Source: Gnomoniopsis sp. IMI 355080 (taxonomy: Eukaryota > Ascomycota > Sordariomycetes > Diaporthales > Gnomoniaceae). From it: DNA of 64,000 nucleotides. The first letter of the stretch is position 1. Each line of letters opens with the position of its first letter. Shown here piece by piece: positions 62,715 through 64,000 of the stretch. Position numbers and translations under genes: made by a program. The notes below the pieces were generated by a model that saw nothing but the letters and a program-made list of their open reading frames with translations, ran no database searches and had not been told where the DNA came from. The stretch covers positions 53,641-117,640 of the forward strand of contig JAPEVC010000115.1 in the NCBI GenBank assembly GCA_027946555.1. Reading direction: 5' to 3'.

Positions 62715-64000
62715 GGTGTGTCGAGCGACACCAAATAGCACACGATGCCTTCGGACCCCGAGCAGTGACTAGACCATAGGCATAAGCATGCAGCGTTGGC
62801 AAAATCCACTTCCCAAAGTATTTGTGAAGTGGCGCAAGTTGCAATGTTACCCTGCGGCGGGAGATTCCCTTTCCCGGTGTGACAATTACTATCTGCAATA
62901 TGCACAAGCTTTCCCCTCAGCAGATCCTTGGGTCCCTGGGGCCGCGGGGGAAACAAGCAGACCCTGTTTGCAAACGCGCCGATACGACCGGACGACACTC
63001 AAATTTTGTGATTTGCGTTCACAGGTCGAGCAACGGCGGCCGTCGCAAGTGGCGCAGATAAAATGAGACAACTGGCAAAAAGGCTGGTTGAATCGCTGGA
63101 AGAAATAGCTGCAGCGCCTGGAATTCAGGATCAGAAGAACACGACGTCGATTGGCGGATAGTGCTTTTGTTGATTGTTGTGTTTTGCTACCGGGCTGCAG
63201 GGGCTGATAGGCTCCAGATTGCAGGTGTGTGTGGGTTTGTTGTAGTTGTTCTTGCAACCTGCTGCTGACCTGAGTTGTAGGGATCGCGCCTCAATGAGCT
63301 GTCGTGCTTCCAGCTGAATGTGGCAGCCGAGTAGCGGCCTGACGGGAAGGCGCAGATGAGATGAACCAGGGGCTGGTTGCTGCTGTCACTGTATGTGAAA
63401 TTGCACTCTTCTGGATCTGGATAGTGAAGATGTCCGGATGTTGCGAATGTCCGTGAAGCGAATGTATTCTCGAAACTAACAGGAATGTCTTGCAAATTTG
63501 CTTCACTGTGTTGTACTGTATCGTATCGTGCCGATTATAGAATTATAGAAAAAATGATCAACTCTAAGCCTGATGAAACGGCCACAGTTCTGTCGGTGAA
63601 GACGACTGTGGTGCACAAGCAAAAACTGTAGAGCAGGGTCGGTCGCAGGTCAATTTGCGCAAGAGAGCGAATGGTCGGTCGAACAAAATGCTTGGTCAAA
63701 TCCGTGACGAGTCTCCCGGAGATGATTGCTGTGAGAAGAGTAGAGTATCGAATCAATAAAGAAAGGTGCGCAGGTAGGTAAACACAAACGTAGCACACAG
63801 TACAACCGGCCCAGCCGCGAAGGGGGGACCGGAAGATGCTGCTGCTTGTCCTGGTTCAAGTAAAAGTGGTCAAGTCGGTCCAGGCGCGTCGGGACGTCTC
63901 AACTCGTCTCGGTACCTGAGCAAGGAGAGGAATTGAAGACGACTACAACGGCAACGGCAACGACAGACGGGGAAAAGAGAGAGGAGGAAGGAGAAGGGGG
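62715..64000. other. Upstream region of apsA to window end
   Basis: 1.3 kb with no supported gene; frames are 122 codons or fewer and look like chance. The right edge (63920-64000) is purine-rich on the + strand, that is pyrimidine-rich on the minus strand, and may mark the apsA transcription start. A CAGGTAGGTA motif lies at 63771. Confidence 0.55.

Noticed and set aside
62714..62741. Upstream ATG for apsA
   Set aside because: The ATG at 62714 has the better context and the nine extra residues look unrelated to the family; kept as an alternative only.
1..64000. tRNA, rRNA, CRISPR and transposon searches by eye
   Set aside because: GTTCRA-type B boxes found had no pairing T arm; there are no regularly spaced repeats, no terminal inverted repeats with an enclosed frame and no reverse transcriptase or transposase motifs. 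A tRNAscan-SE, Rfam and RepeatMasker run would settle this.

Overview
The window is nuclear DNA from a filamentous ascomycete (Pezizomycotina). The genes carry short GT...AG introns, mostly 50-160 bases, with CTAAC/CTGAC-like branch sequences, and several products are Pezizomycotina proteins (an RfeG-type factor, an ApsA-type cortical protein). Coding sequence is moderately GC-rich. A Sordariomycete is my best guess, from overall protein resemblance and the many short TACCTAGGTA-type motifs between genes, but it is not proven. I see no mobile element with coding capacity, no AT-rich mutated tract, no tRNA or rRNA gene and no CRISPR array.

There are twelve well supported protein genes, and almost all are housekeeping genes. 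From left to right: DNA polymerase eta (rad30, +), an RfeG-like factor (+), an importin-7/8 type karyopherin (nmd5, +), an SMP-domain lipid-transfer protein (nvj2, +), a Sat4/Hal4-type kinase (-), a conserved coiled-coil protein of unknown function (+), IMP-specific 5'-nucleotidase (isn1, -, first exon not found), ribosomal protein L21 (-) and S9 (+) as a divergent pair, splicing factor Slu7 (-), DNA polymerase zeta catalytic subunit (rev3, +) and an ApsA/Num1-type nuclear-positioning protein (-). A small possible membrane protein lies between slu7 and rev3.

Gene density is uneven. The right part (41-63 kb) is compact, with head-to-head and tail-to-tail pairs. The left and middle parts have long stretches with no recognisable gene; the longest, 11.7 kb, separates the divergent sat4 and coiled-coil genes. 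All coding coordinates come from reconciling reading frame, splice sites and protein-family conservation. In every complete spliced model the exon lengths sum to a multiple of three.

The genes do not form one pathway. Points of functional contact are two translesion polymerases in one window (eta and zeta), the L21/S9 pair with a shared 303-base promoter, and the slu7/rev3 pair with a 379-base shared upstream region. I found no convincing previously undescribed system. The most interesting signals are local: a perfect hairpin in an S9 intron, a two-class repeat array and two possible C-termini in apsA, an in-frame intron-like segment in rad30, an unresolved isn1 5' end, and the large empty intervals.
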